Of a DNA stretch of 64,000 nt, positions 46,186-54,688 are shown one piece after another. The notes under the pieces are model-generated. The model was not told where the DNA came from and did not search any database. It worked only from the letters and a program-made list of their open reading frames with translations. The stretch's first letter is position 1; each line of letters starts with the position of its first letter. Position numbers and translations under genes: made by a program. The stretch is from Oceanicola sp. D3 (GTDB lineage Bacteria; Pseudomonadota; Alphaproteobacteria; Rhodobacterales; Rhodobacteraceae). The stretch covers positions 2,914,001 through 2,978,000 of the forward strand of contig NZ_CP040932.1 in the NCBI RefSeq assembly GCF_006351965.1. The letters are read 5' to 3'.

Positions 46186-47070
46186 CTACCCCATCCGCTC
46201 CGAGCGATAGCCGCCCGGCGAGGCCGGGAACACCACCGTCTTGGTCCCGTTCATCAGCACCCGGTGGTGAATGTACGCGTGGATCGCGCGGGCAAACACC
46301 TGCGCCTCCACATCCCGGCCAAGGCTCACATAATCCTCGCCGCTCTGGGCATGGGTCACGCGCACCGTGTCCTGCTCGATGATCGGCCCTTCATCCAGAT
46401 CGGCGGTCACAAAATGCGCCGTCGCCCCAATCAGCTTCACCCCGCGCTCAAACGCCTGCTTGTAGGGGTTCGCGCCCTTGAAGCTGGGCAGGAAGGAATG
46501 GTGGATGTTGATGATCCGCCCCGCCATCTTCTGGCACATCGCGTCAGACAGCACCTGCATGTAACGCGCCAGCACGATCAGCTCCGCCCCGGTGTCCTCG
46601 ACCACATCCATGATCCGCAGCTCGGCCTGCGGCTTGTTCTCCTTCGTCACCCGGATGTGGTGGAATGGGATGTCATGGTTCACCACCACCTTCTGGTAGT
46701 CGAGGTGGTTGGAGATCACCGCCACGATCTCCACCGGCAGCGCCCCGATCCGCCAGCGATAGAGCAGGTCGTTCAGGCAATGCCCGAAGCGGGAGACCAT
46801 GATGATCACCTTCATCTTCTGCGCATCGTCGTGAATTGCCCAGTCCATCGAGAAGGGCCCCGCCACCGCGCCGAAGGCCTCGCGCAGCGCCTCCAGCGGC
46901 GCGCCCTCCTCGGAGTTGAAGCTGGTCCGCATGAAGAAGTTCCCGGTCCCCGGGTCGTCAAACTGCGCCGAGTCGGTGATGTTGCAGCCCTTCTCGGCGA
47001 GAAAGCCGGAGATTGCGGCAACGATGCCCCGCGTGGAGGGGCAGGTGACGGTAAGGGTGTAGCGGCTCAT
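46186..47070 (-). CDS. purU: Formyltetrahydrofolate deformylase
   Basis: 294 residues, normal length. It hydrolyses 10-formyl-THF to formate and THF, balancing one-carbon units. An N-terminal ACT domain (YTLTVTCPSTRGIVAAISGF, 1-80) precedes a formyltransferase fold with GHCLNDLLYRWRIGALPVEI, HDIPFHHIRVTKENKPQAEL and the catalytic segment GRIINIHHSFLPSFKGANPY (Asn-His, then GATAHFVTADLDEGPIIEQD). Start ATG 47070; divergent from the desaturase. Confidence 0.96.
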   Translation of the reverse strand: MSRYTLTVTCPSTRGIVAAISGFLAEKGCNITDSAQFDDPGTGNFFMRTSFNSEEGAPLEALREAFGAVAGPFSMDWAIHDDAQKMKVIIMVSRFGHCLNDLLYRWRIGALPVEIVAVISNHLDYQKVVVNHDIPFHHIRVTKENKPQAELRIMDVVEDTGAELIVLARYMQVLSDAMCQKMAGRIINIHHSFLPSFKGANPYKQAFERGVKLIGATAHFVTADLDEGPIIEQDTVRVTHAQSGEDYVSLGRDVEAQVFARAIHAYIHHRVLMNGTKTVVFPASPGGYRSERMG

Positions 47071-47255
47071 GGCTAGGTGGTCCTGCGCGTTAAGGTCTCG
47101 TGTTGCTCCGATGCCCTATCAGGGGGCGGACCCCCGTCAACTCCTCCACGCAGGCAAACGGCGTTGTGGCCGCAGAATAACCGCCCCCAAAGCGCGGGAT
47201 TGCCACAATACGACACATGGTGTTCCTATAAGGAACTGTTGCGGAGGAACGGGTG

Positions 47256-48161
47256 GTGCCACTGGTCGATAGCGAGCGCGTCAAGGCGGGCCCGGGATGC
47301 GACCCGATGGCAGGGCGTATCGCCTTCGAGCCGCTCAAAGCCGCATGGTGGGCCGCGCACGGCCTTGGCGGCCTCGCCGCGCTGTTGTTTTTCCCGAGCT
47401 GGGGTGGATTCGCCGTCTTCATCCTGCTGACCGGCCTCACCATCTGCGCTGGCCATTCCGTCGGCATGCATCGCCTGCTCATCCACCGCGCCTTCTCCAC
47501 GCCGCTCTGGCTGGAGCGCCTGCTTGTCTGGCTCGGCACGCTCGTTGGCATGGCTGGGCCGATGGGCATGATCCGCGCCCATGACATGCGCGACTGGCAC
47601 CAGCGCCAAGCCAGCTGCCCGCCCCATCCCTCGCATGACGCAGGCTTCTTCCGCGATGCCTACTGGCAACTGATGTGCAGCTACCGCCTGAAGCACCCGC
47701 CCCGGCTGGAGATCGAGCCCGAAGTCGCCCGCGACCCGGTCTATCGCTTCATCGAACGCACATGGATGGCCCAGCAACTCCCCCTCGCCGTCCTGCTCTT
47801 TCTGATCGGCGGTTGGTCTTGGCTGCTCTGGGGCATCTGCCTGCGCGTCTGGGTGTCGCTGACGATGCACTGGATGGTGGGCCACTACTGCCACCGATCA
47901 GGCCACCAGGGCTGGCACATCGCGGGCCTGCCGGTGCAGGGCTACAACCTCCCCGGCTGGTCGCTCGTCACCTTCGGAGAAAACTGGCACGGCAACCACC
48001 ACGCCTTCCCCCATTCCGCCCGCCTTGGCGTTGAAAAGGGCCAGCTCGACCCCGGCTACTGGTTCATCCGAACGCTGGAAGCCCTCGGCCTCGCCACTGG
48101 CGTCAAACTTCCCGCCAGCGAGCCCCCGCGTGACGGCCTGACACCCATCGCAACCCCGTAG
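47256..48161 (+). CDS. Membrane fatty acid desaturase (acyl-CoA type)
   Basis: 301 residues with about four membrane helices. Histidine boxes for the di-iron centre: GHSVGMHRLLIHRAF (box 1), IRAHDMRDWHQRQ (box 2, looser than HRxHH), MHWMVGHYCHRSGHQGWH and ENWHGNHHAFPHSARLG (box 3). It introduces a double bond into acyl chains at the inner membrane. The frame starts GTG-GTG (47253, 47256); GGAGGA at 47243-47248 is better spaced for the second. The stop codon TAG (48159-48161) lies inside repeat copy 4. Confidence 0.88.
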   Translation: MPLVDSERVKAGPGCDPMAGRIAFEPLKAAWWAAHGLGGLAALLFFPSWGGFAVFILLTGLTICAGHSVGMHRLLIHRAFSTPLWLERLLVWLGTLVGMAGPMGMIRAHDMRDWHQRQASCPPHPSHDAGFFRDAYWQLMCSYRLKHPPRLEIEPEVARDPVYRFIERTWMAQQLPLAVLLFLIGGWSWLLWGICLRVWVSLTMHWMVGHYCHRSGHQGWHIAGLPVQGYNLPGWSLVTFGENWHGNHHAFPHSARLGVEKGQLDPGYWFIRTLEALGLATGVKLPASEPPRDGLTPIATP

Positions 48162-48180
48162 GGTGGGCAATCTGCCCACC
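48158..48180 (+). repeat. GTAG-headed palindromic repeat (REP-like), copy 4
   Basis: Identical 23-base unit. Its TAG (48159-48161) is the desaturase stop codon. Lies between the converging desaturase and folE2 genes. Confidence 0.9.
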
Positions 48181-48237
48181 GCCCCGACGACGGCTCATCA
48201 GCGCCTCGCCTGACGGCGCAGCCCCTCATCGCAGCCG

Positions 48238-49335
48238 CTACCCGCCATGCACCAGCGTGGTGAACAGTTTCGGGTCAAGGCTCTGCGCCGCAAAGGTCGG
48301 CCCCTCCGTCAGCACCGCCACCGCATCATGGGAGTGCAGGCTCTCCTGATGGCTTGCCACGATCCTGAAATCCCCCACCCGAGGCTCCGCTTGCAAGGCC
48401 TCGCAGAAACTCCGCGCCGCATCCTCCACAAAGATCGGGTTCGCCGCGTTCAACTCCGCAAAGGCCTGCTCGTCCTCGCGCTTCACCATCACCTGCGTCT
48501 CGGTCGGCACCGCGCTCCGGCACAGTTCCACCAAGTCCTCAAACCACAGCCGCTGCCCCGGCAGGCACTCCACCGAGATCCGCGCCACCGAGCGTTGCGA
48601 GTGTGGCGTCGCCAGCTGCCCGCGCGCCCGGCGGGCATGTTCTGAAAGCTCCAGCGAACAGGGGCATGTGCTGGAATAAACGAAATCCAGATGCATCAGC
48701 TTCTTGCGCCGCCCGCCCGCGTCCACCACCTCCATCGCAATGTCATAATACTGGTAGCCGGTCAGCCCGCTGCGCAGCGAGTCCACCTTCATCGGGAAGG
48801 AAAACCGCATCTGGATGCGGGCATCGAAGCTCTCCAGATCCCCCTTGTAGGCCTCCAGCGTCTCCTCCACCACGTCGAGCGAAAACACCTCCTCGGCGCG
48901 GGCATAGAAGGTCCGCATGATGCGAGACATGTTGATGCCCTTCTTCTCCGCCTCAAGGCTCACCGTGCCCGTCACCGACGTTTCCAGCGTGATGTCCCCG
49001 CCATCCCGCCGGTGAAACCGGATCGGCAGGCGGAAGTTGGAAATCCCCACATGCTCAATATGCTGCCGCGCCCCCCGGATCAGGCTGCTTGGCCCGTTCT
49101 GCAAATCCGGCAACCCGGCCTTATAGGCCTCGTCCACCTTGAACTCTTCGGGATAGGCCCGCGCGAGGGCAGGGTAATTCGGCAGCGGCGCATCGGGCAA
49201 AAGCCGCGCGATCGCAGGATCGAGCGCAGCCACCTCCTCAGGCGTTGCCTTTTCAGCCCAGCGGCGCAGCACGTCCAGCGCGGCGCGGGCCTCCTCATCG
49301 GTCGTCTCGCCCAGCGCGGCGGCAAGGATGTTCAT
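48238..49335 (-). CDS. folE2: GTP cyclohydrolase I FolE2
   Basis: 365 residues. The metal-tolerant type IB enzyme that starts folate (dihydroneopterin triphosphate) synthesis. The family segment NFRLPIRFHRRDGGDITLET, metal-site Cys in VYSSTCPCSLELSEHARRAR, the GQLATPHSQRSVARISVEC stretch and ANPIFVEDAARSFCEAL are visible. FolE2 often replaces FolE under zinc limitation via Zur; no convincing Zur box was seen upstream. Divergent from the ECF41 module. Confidence 0.95.
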   Translation of the reverse strand: MNILAAALGETTDEEARAALDVLRRWAEKATPEEVAALDPAIARLLPDAPLPNYPALARAYPEEFKVDEAYKAGLPDLQNGPSSLIRGARQHIEHVGISNFRLPIRFHRRDGGDITLETSVTGTVSLEAEKKGINMSRIMRTFYARAEEVFSLDVVEETLEAYKGDLESFDARIQMRFSFPMKVDSLRSGLTGYQYYDIAMEVVDAGGRRKKLMHLDFVYSSTCPCSLELSEHARRARGQLATPHSQRSVARISVECLPGQRLWFEDLVELCRSAVPTETQVMVKREDEQAFAELNAANPIFVEDAARSFCEALQAEPRVGDFRIVASHQESLHSHDAVAVLTEGPTFAAQSLDPKLFTTLVHGG

Positions 49336-49463
49336 GGCAATTTCCCCCTTTCACACGGGTGCGGGCCACCGCCTGCATATGGGGCATATACCCCGCCTTG
49401 CAAGCTATCCTTAAGCCGCGGGCGACCATTCGGGGGGCGATTCAGCCGTTTTGCTGCCCCCGA

Positions 49464-49490
49464 TGTCACATCTAGGCGGGCTGTCTCGTC
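49464..49490 (+). promoter_or_regulatory. ECF41-type promoter
   Basis: TGTCACA (49464-49470), a 16-base spacer and CGTC (49487-49490) agree with the target promoter described for ECF41 sigma factors (TGTCACA-N16-CGTC, as I recall it). It lies 36 bases before the CMD-family gene start and reads toward the CMD-sigma pair. Confidence 0.8.
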
Positions 49491-49525
49491 ATCAAGGTAT
49501 CGACCCCTTCACACAGGAAAACCCA

Positions 49526-49978
49526 ATGACGCCCAGAGTTGATATCACCACCGCCGCACCCAAGCTGATGACGGAATGGCTGAAGCTTTCCAACACCGTC
49601 GAGGCCGCCGGGCTGGATCCCGCACTCTGCGAGTTGGTCAAGCTGCGCGCCTCCCAGATCAACGGCTGTGCCAACTGCCTGAACATGCACAGCTTCGCGG
49701 CCAGCGGTCAGGGCGAAACCCCGCAGCGCCTGCACCTGCTGCCCGCATGGGAAGATGCACCCTGCTACACCCCGCGCGAACGCGCCGCCCTTGCCTGGAC
49801 AGACCATCTGACGCAGGTTTCCACCCGTCGCGCGCCCAAGGCGGTGTACGCCGCGCTGGCCGCAGAGTTCGACCCCGCAGAACAGGTGACCCTGACCATG
49901 CTGATCAACGTCATCAACGGCTGGAACCGCCTCGCCATCGGCTTTGACCAGTTCGTGCCCGAATATGGCTGGACATGA
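49526..49978 (+). CDS. Carboxymuconolactone decarboxylase/AhpD-like protein, ECF41 partner
   Basis: 150 residues. CMD fold with the redox motif QINGCANCLNMHSFAA (CxxC...H, about 48-60), RERAALAWTDHLTQVS and TLTMLINVINGWNRLAIGF. Such AhpD-like proteins reduce peroxides or relay thiol redox state. It is the classic COE (carboxymuconolactone decarboxylase, oxidoreductase or epimerase) partner found beside ECF41 sigma genes. The promoter at 49464 precedes it and the sigma gene starts 7 bases after its stop. Confidence 0.92.
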   Translation: MTPRVDITTAAPKLMTEWLKLSNTVEAAGLDPALCELVKLRASQINGCANCLNMHSFAASGQGETPQRLHLLPAWEDAPCYTPRERAALAWTDHLTQVSTRRAPKAVYAALAAEFDPAEQVTLTMLINVINGWNRLAIGFDQFVPEYGWT

Positions 49979-49985
49979 GCGCGCC

Positions 49986-50852
49986 ATGAGCGACACCGGC
50001 GCAGAACGCTTCGCCGCCGAGCGGCCCGCCTTGCTGCGGGTCGCCTATCGGATGCTCGGCACAATGAGCGATGCCGAGGACGTGGTGCAGGAGGCTTGGC
50101 TGCGTTGGTCGACAACAGACAGGGCGGCGGTGCGTGTGCCCGCCGCCTTCCTGCGCCGCACCGTTACCCGGCTCTGCCTCGATCACCTCAAGTCTGCCCG
50201 CGTTCGGCGCGAGACCTACCCCGGTGAATGGCTGCCCGAGCCGGTGCTGGAAGAGGAGCCGGTTGAAGATGTCACCCTGCCCCTGATGATCGCGCTTGAA
50301 CGACTTTCCCCCCGCGAGCGGGCGGCCTTTCTGCTGCACGATGTCTTCGGCGAGAGCTTCGAGCAGATCGCCACCGCGCTTGAAAGCAGCCCCGCCGCCT
50401 GCCGCAAACTGGCCAGCCGCGCGCGCGCCAACGTGCGGGCCGAACGGGTGCGCTTTCAGGTCGAAGAGGCGCGCGGGCTCGAAATCGCCCGCGCTTTCTT
50501 CGACGCCGCACAGGGCGAAGGTGTGCATACCCTCGCCACCCTGCTGGCCGAAGATGTCCGCCTGCATGCCGATGGCGGCGGCAAACGCGCGGCGCTCTGG
50601 CGCGTGCTGATGGGGCGCGACGAGGTGGCCGATGCCTTCGCCCGCTTCCACCGCGCCCGGCGCGGCCCCTCGCAGTTGATCCGCTTTGGCTACATCAACG
50701 GCCTGCCCGGTGTTCTGACACGCGAGCCGGACGGCGAGCTGCAAACCACCGCGCTGCTGATCGACAATGGCGCAGTCCGCGCAATCTACGTGGTGCGCAA
50801 CCCCGACAAGCTGCGCCATCTCTCGGCGCAGGCCTCTGCTGGCGACGCGTGA
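49986..50852 (+). CDS. ECF41 family RNA polymerase sigma factor
   Basis: 288 residues. Sigma region 2 (RVAYRMLGTMSDAEDVVQEA, about 16-35) and region 4 (RLSPRERAAFLLHDVFGESF, EQIATALESSPAACRKLASR) are followed by a ~110-residue SnoaL-like C-terminal domain. ECF41-specific motifs: GEWLPEPVLEEE between the domains (about 81), HADGGGKRAA (about 194) and RNPDKLRHLS at the end. In this group the fused C-terminal domain regulates the sigma in place of an anti-sigma. ATG 49986 is chosen over 49965, which would overlap the partner gene. Confidence 0.95.
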   Translation: MSDTGAERFAAERPALLRVAYRMLGTMSDAEDVVQEAWLRWSTTDRAAVRVPAAFLRRTVTRLCLDHLKSARVRRETYPGEWLPEPVLEEEPVEDVTLPLMIALERLSPRERAAFLLHDVFGESFEQIATALESSPAACRKLASRARANVRAERVRFQVEEARGLEIARAFFDAAQGEGVHTLATLLAEDVRLHADGGGKRAALWRVLMGRDEVADAFARFHRARRGPSQLIRFGYINGLPGVLTREPDGELQTTALLIDNGAVRAIYVVRNPDKLRHLSAQASAGDA

Positions 50853-51035
50853 TCCGCAGTCTGGATCGGCTTGGGCCGGGGAGCGGCCGGGGCCGTGTCA
50901 CGGCTGAAGTGCACGTCGCCATAGCGCGCGCCACTGGCGGGCCAAAGGGAAAGGTGGCGGAAGTCGGATGTGGGAACAGGGGCGGTCATCGGCCCTCTCC
51001 TCTCGTAATGTGGAAACGCTTGGTGACCTGGCCGG

Positions 51036-52214
51036 TCAGGCCATCTCCAGCGCCCGCATCACATCCGCCACAAGGTCGTCCGCATCCTCGATCCCGAGCG
51101 ACAGCCGCACCAGCCCCGGGCTGATCCCCAGCGTGGCCTTCTTCTCGTCCGAAAGCCGCTGGTGGGTGGTCGTTGCCGGGTGGGTGATGATGCTCTTGGC
51201 ATCGCCAAGGTTGTTGGAGATCACCACGATCTCAAGCGCGTCCAGCACCCGAAACGCCGCCTCCTTGCCGCCCTTGATCTCGAAAGAAACCACCGTCCCC
51301 GGCTTCTCCATCTGCGCCAGTGCAAGGTTGTGCTGCGGATGATCCGGCAGGCCCGGATAGAGCACCGCACTCACCTTCTCGTGCCCGACCAGCGCCTTGG
51401 CGACGGTCTCGGCATTCTCCGCCTGCGCCCGACAGCGCAGATCAAGCGTTTCCAGCCCCTTCAGCAACACCCAAGCGTTGAACGGGCTCATCGCCCCGCC
51501 GGTGTGCTTGAGATAGGGCTCCAGCGTCTTGCGGATAAACTCCTGCGTGCCCAGCACCACGCCGCCCAGCACCCGGCCCTGCCCGTCAATATGCTTGGTG
51601 GCCGAATAAACGATCACATCCGCGCCCAGCTCTCGGCTGCGTTGAAAGACCGGCGTAGCAAAGACGTTGTCCACCACCACCAGCGCACCCACCGCGTGGG
51701 CCAGTTCGCTGACGCCGCGAATGTCGATCACCTCCAGCGTCGGGTTGGAGAGCGCCTCGAAAAACACCAGCTTGGTGTCGGGGCGGATCGCCGCCTTCCA
51801 CGCCGCCAGATCGGTACCATCGACAAATTCGACCTCCACACCATAGCGGGTGAGCACTTCCGACAGAATGTATTCACAAGAGCCAAACAGCGCCCGGCTG
51901 CTCACCACGTGGTCGCCGGCCTTCAACGGCGCACAGAGCGCCGCGTTCACCGCCGCCATGCCGCTTGCGGTAGCAAAGGCATCCTCGGTGCCCTCCAGCA
52001 TCGCAATCCGCTCTTCAAACATCCGCACCGTCGGGTTGCCGTAGCGGGCATAGATAAACTCATCCTCGCCCAACGCCTCGAAGCGATCCTGCGCCTGCTG
52101 CGCGGTGTCGTAAACAAAGCCCTGCGTGAGAAAAATCGCCTCGCTCACCTCGCCATACTGCGAGCGCCGCGTGCCGCCATGAACAAGCTTGGTGCGTGTC
52201 TTGCGTTCAGACAT
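51036..52214 (-). CDS. metZ: O-succinylhomoserine sulfhydrylase
   Basis: 392 residues, normal length. PLP enzyme that makes homocysteine from O-succinylhomoserine and sulfide. Seen: YARYGNPTVRMFEERIAMLE (N-terminal cofactor-contact Tyr/Arg), TASGMAAVNAALCAPLKAGD, ALFGSCEYILSEVL, Schiff-base Lys in IVYSATKHIDGQGRVLGG (about 207) and SNNLGDAKSIITHPATTTHQ. Its leader carries a SAM-II riboswitch, a terminator and an SD hairpin, so expression should fall when SAM is abundant. AAGGAGG precedes ATG 52214. Confidence 0.96.
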   Translation of the reverse strand: MSERKTRTKLVHGGTRRSQYGEVSEAIFLTQGFVYDTAQQAQDRFEALGEDEFIYARYGNPTVRMFEERIAMLEGTEDAFATASGMAAVNAALCAPLKAGDHVVSSRALFGSCEYILSEVLTRYGVEVEFVDGTDLAAWKAAIRPDTKLVFFEALSNPTLEVIDIRGVSELAHAVGALVVVDNVFATPVFQRSRELGADVIVYSATKHIDGQGRVLGGVVLGTQEFIRKTLEPYLKHTGGAMSPFNAWVLLKGLETLDLRCRAQAENAETVAKALVGHEKVSAVLYPGLPDHPQHNLALAQMEKPGTVVSFEIKGGKEAAFRVLDALEIVVISNNLGDAKSIITHPATTTHQRLSDEKKATLGISPGLVRLSLGIEDADDLVADVMRALEMA

Positions 52215-52215
52215 G

Positions 52216-52234
52216 ATTGGCCTCCTTCGCCAAT
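52216..52234 (-). promoter_or_regulatory. Hairpin presenting the metZ Shine-Dalgarno
   Basis: ATTGGC and GCCAAT form a perfect 6-bp stem around the 7-base loop GAAGGAG, the ribosome site of metZ; the start codon follows two bases after the stem. It may tune initiation. Confidence 0.6.
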
Positions 52235-52268
52235 AAAAAAAGCCCTCACCGCTGCCAAGCGACGAGGG
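52235..52268 (-). terminator. Attenuator-type terminator in the metZ leader
   Basis: CCCTC and GAGGG close a stem extended by GTCGCT/AGCGGT-type pairs around TTGGC, followed by seven T. It lies between the SAM-II aptamer and the metZ ribosome site, so it could stop transcription before the gene. Confidence 0.75.
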
Positions 52269-52281
52269 ATTTCCTCTGCCT

Positions 52282-52341
52282 GACCTCTTTAGCGGAAGTG
52301 TTTAGAGTGGCCCGCAATCCGGTGAACAAATCGCCACTTGT
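52282..52341 (-). ncRNA. SAM-II riboswitch upstream of metZ
   Basis: The minus-strand leader reads AAGTGGCGATTTG, then ACCGGATTGCGG, then GCCACTCTAAACA and finally GCTAAAG. The AGTGGC/GCCACT stem (P1), the conserved ACCGGATTGC loop, TAAACA and the 3' GCTAAA pseudoknot strand are the SAM-II (metA-type) consensus known upstream of methionine genes in alphaproteobacteria. It binds S-adenosylmethionine and lowers metZ expression. Confidence 0.9.
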
Positions 52342-52475
52342 GGGGGTGAATTACGCCCGGCGGCTGCCTCGGTCAATCCCCTTTGCAGCGGAGATCCGCC
52401 ACTTCCGGGGCCGCCATCGCGACGGATACTCCCGCCTGCTGCGTGCAACCTGCACCACCAACAGGAGAGAAATCC

Positions 52476-52844
52476 ATGAACCGAGCAGTCACCACCCTCT
52501 TCATCGCAGTCCTCACCATCGCCACCGCCCCAGCCGCCTTTTCCGCGCCGCGCGGGCAAGAATGCGAAAGGGGTGCGCGGCATAACGCATGTGCCCAACC
52601 CCGAAAAGGTGAGGCCCGCAAAGAGGGCAACGCGAGGGCGCAACACAACGAGCATCGCACCCGCCACGAGCGCAAAATCATAAAGACGCGCGGCCACGCC
52701 CTCAGCAAGACCCACGCCAGGCGCCTGCCCAAACCACCGCGCGGGCAGGAATATCGCGTGATCGACAACCGCGTCGTGCGCATCGACAGTGAAACGCTCC
52801 AAACCGTCGCCGTGTTGGGGTTGCTGCAATCGCTGCTTAACTAG
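52476..52844 (+). CDS. Small exported RcnB-like protein
   Basis: 122 residues. Signal peptide 1-23 (TTLFIAVLTIATAPAAFSAP), a very basic middle rich in Arg, His and Lys, and a C-terminal RLPKPPRGQEYRVIDNRVVR that resembles the RcnB (nickel/cobalt homeostasis periplasmic) domain family, followed by a hydrophobic tail. Many Rhodobacterales proteins of this type have no known function. AGGAGAG lies 8 bases before ATG 52476. Its end overlaps the converging PAP2 gene by 8 bases. Confidence 0.75.
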   Translation: MNRAVTTLFIAVLTIATAPAAFSAPRGQECERGARHNACAQPRKGEARKEGNARAQHNEHRTRHERKIIKTRGHALSKTHARRLPKPPRGQEYRVIDNRVVRIDSETLQTVAVLGLLQSLLN

Positions 52845-53598
52845 CGCCGCCCCGGAGGCCGCCGCTCTCCTCTGGCGCGGCCTCCGGCTCCACGGCCCCG
52901 CGCCGCGCCAGCAGCCGCGCCACGAGAAAGCAGGCCATTGCCCATGCCGCCCCGGCCAGCCATCCGGCGAGCACATCCGTGGGCCAGTGAACGCCAAGAT
53001 ACACCCGGCTCACCCCCACCATGGCCGACATCACAACCGCCAGCGTGAGGATATAGGCCTTCAACACCCGGCCCGGCATCACCCGCGCCACCAATGCGCC
53101 CAGCGTCAGATAGGTGACAGCGGCCATCATCGAATGGCCCGAAGGGAAGGACGAAGTGATCACCTCGACACCATGAGGCACAAGGTCGGGGCGCGGGCGG
53201 TCAAACAGCAGCTTGGCCCCGTGCGACAGCAAAATGCCCCCGCCCACCGATGCGATCAGAAAGGCCACCATCCCCCACGACCGGCGGATCACGAAAAAGC
53301 CCGCAACGGCGGCGGTGAAGAGGCTCAGCACCAGCGCGCCGCCCAGCGCCGTCAGGTCGCGGCCCATCACCTCAACCCAGCCGGGGCCGATCGGGTCGGC
53401 AAGGTCGCCGGGTGTGCGCAGCGCCAGCAGGATGGTTTCGTCAAGGCTGCGGGTCTCGCCTTCCAGCACCTCATCGGCCAACTCGCCAAAGGCCCACAGC
53501 CCGCCCACCACCAGCGCCAGCACCACCAGCGTGCGCAACTCCACGTTCCGTTTTGCCCAATCGGTCAGGCGGCGCCCTGCTGTCATGTCAATTGCCAT
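52837..53598 (-). CDS. PAP2 family membrane phosphatase
   Basis: 253 residues, about six membrane helices. The three phosphatase motifs are complete: KLLFDRPRPD (KX6RP), SSFPSGHSMM (PSGH) and SRVYLGVHWPTD (SRX5HX3D). It dephosphorylates a lipid phosphate (undecaprenyl-PP or phosphatidate-type) on the periplasmic side. Start at 53598 or 53586; neither has a clear ribosome site, and the much longer open frame upstream is opposite the alpha/beta hydrolase gene. Confidence 0.9.
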   Translation of the reverse strand: MAIDMTAGRRLTDWAKRNVELRTLVVLALVVGGLWAFGELADEVLEGETRSLDETILLALRTPGDLADPIGPGWVEVMGRDLTALGGALVLSLFTAAVAGFFVIRRSWGMVAFLIASVGGGILLSHGAKLLFDRPRPDLVPHGVEVITSSFPSGHSMMAAVTYLTLGALVARVMPGRVLKAYILTLAVVMSAMVGVSRVYLGVHWPTDVLAGWLAGAAWAMACFLVARLLARRGAVEPEAAPEESGGLRGGAS

Positions 53599-53754
53599 AC
53601 GGCCCAACGCCCGGCCCGCCCCTGCGTTCCCGTGGCCCGGCGCAACCCCTGCCCCACTGTCACAGCACTGTAACCCAGCCTTAACGCGGGCGTAGTAAAA
53701 CGCAGGCATCCAACCCCCAGATGTTGTGGCCCCAGTCGCAGTGGGAAGGCCCCG

Positions 53755-54663
53755 ATGCCCCTGACACATGCCAATGCCGATGGTGACCGTCTGGCCGATC
53801 CGGCCGGTACCGTGGCCCGCCTGCGCTCGGCACTGGAAGAGGCCGCGCCAAACGCCCCCATCGCCGTGCTGGTGCACGGCTTCCAATATTCCCCTCATGA
53901 CCCGGCCCATAGCCCGCACCATTCTCTCTATGGCCTGAGCGAGGCGCATGGCTGGCCCGCGCGGCTCGGCCACGGCGCGGCTGATGCCCCGATCTGCCTC
54001 GGCTTCGGCTGGGAAAGTCGCGGCTCGATCTGGGGGGCCTACCACCGGGCGCCCCGCGCAGGCCGGGCACTGGCGGAGCTCGTCGACCTTGCCGCCAACC
54101 TCGCCCCAGAGCGGCGCATCACCCTCGTCGCCCACTCCCTTGGCGCCCGCGTCGCGCTGCAAGCGCTGCCCCACCTCGCACCCGGCGCCGCGCGGCGGGC
54201 GATCCTGCTGGCGGCAGCCGAATATCGTCACCGCGCCGAAGCCGCCGCCGATTGCCCTGCGGGCCACGCGGCCGACTTCCTCAATGTGACCTCGGCGCAA
54301 AACCTGCCCTTCGACCTCCTGCTCGAATACGCCTTCGCCCCCACCCGCCCCGGCCGCCACGCTATGGGGCGCGGCATGGGCCACCTGCCCGGCTGGAGCG
54401 ATCTGCGCCTCACTTGCCCAGCCACCCGCACCACCCTCGCGCGGCTCGGCCACCCCGTCGCGGCCCCGATCCGCCGCATCTGCCACGGCTCCACCTATCT
54501 CGCCCCCGGGGTCTTCTCACTCTACCGCGCCGCCCTCACCGACGCCTCACTGCTGCCCCGCCTCAACGCCGCCCTGCCCGCGCCCACGCCCCGCCGCCTC
54601 ACGGCAAATCTCGCCCGCCTCGCCGCTTTGGCCTTGCCACTGGGAAATCGCACGCCATCCTGA
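53755..54663 (+). CDS. Alpha/beta hydrolase (DUF900-like)
   Basis: 302 residues. PIAVLVHGFQYSPHDP holds the oxyanion-type HGF turn and ITLVAHSLGARVALQALPHL the nucleophile elbow (Ser near 130). An acid in GFGWESRG-type loops and a late His (RICHGSTYLA) could complete the triad. No signal peptide. Substrate unknown; probably an esterase-like cytoplasmic enzyme. The GST gene follows 25 bases later on the same strand. Confidence 0.8.
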   Translation: MPLTHANADGDRLADPAGTVARLRSALEEAAPNAPIAVLVHGFQYSPHDPAHSPHHSLYGLSEAHGWPARLGHGAADAPICLGFGWESRGSIWGAYHRAPRAGRALAELVDLAANLAPERRITLVAHSLGARVALQALPHLAPGAARRAILLAAAEYRHRAEAAADCPAGHAADFLNVTSAQNLPFDLLLEYAFAPTRPGRHAMGRGMGHLPGWSDLRLTCPATRTTLARLGHPVAAPIRRICHGSTYLAPGVFSLYRAALTDASLLPRLNAALPAPTPRRLTANLARLAALALPLGNRTPS

Positions 54664-54688
54664 CCCCTGACCAATTCAGGAGAAACAC

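Noticed and set aside
49336-49463. Zur box or THF-type riboswitch before folE2
   Set aside because: Expected from known folE2/folE control, but no convincing palindrome or conserved aptamer sequence could be seen.
50786-50989. Short minus-strand frame (67 codons) in the gap between the ECF41 and metZ genes
   Set aside because: Half of it overlaps the sigma gene, no ribosome site stands out and no family is recognised; possibly a gene remnant, not supportable.
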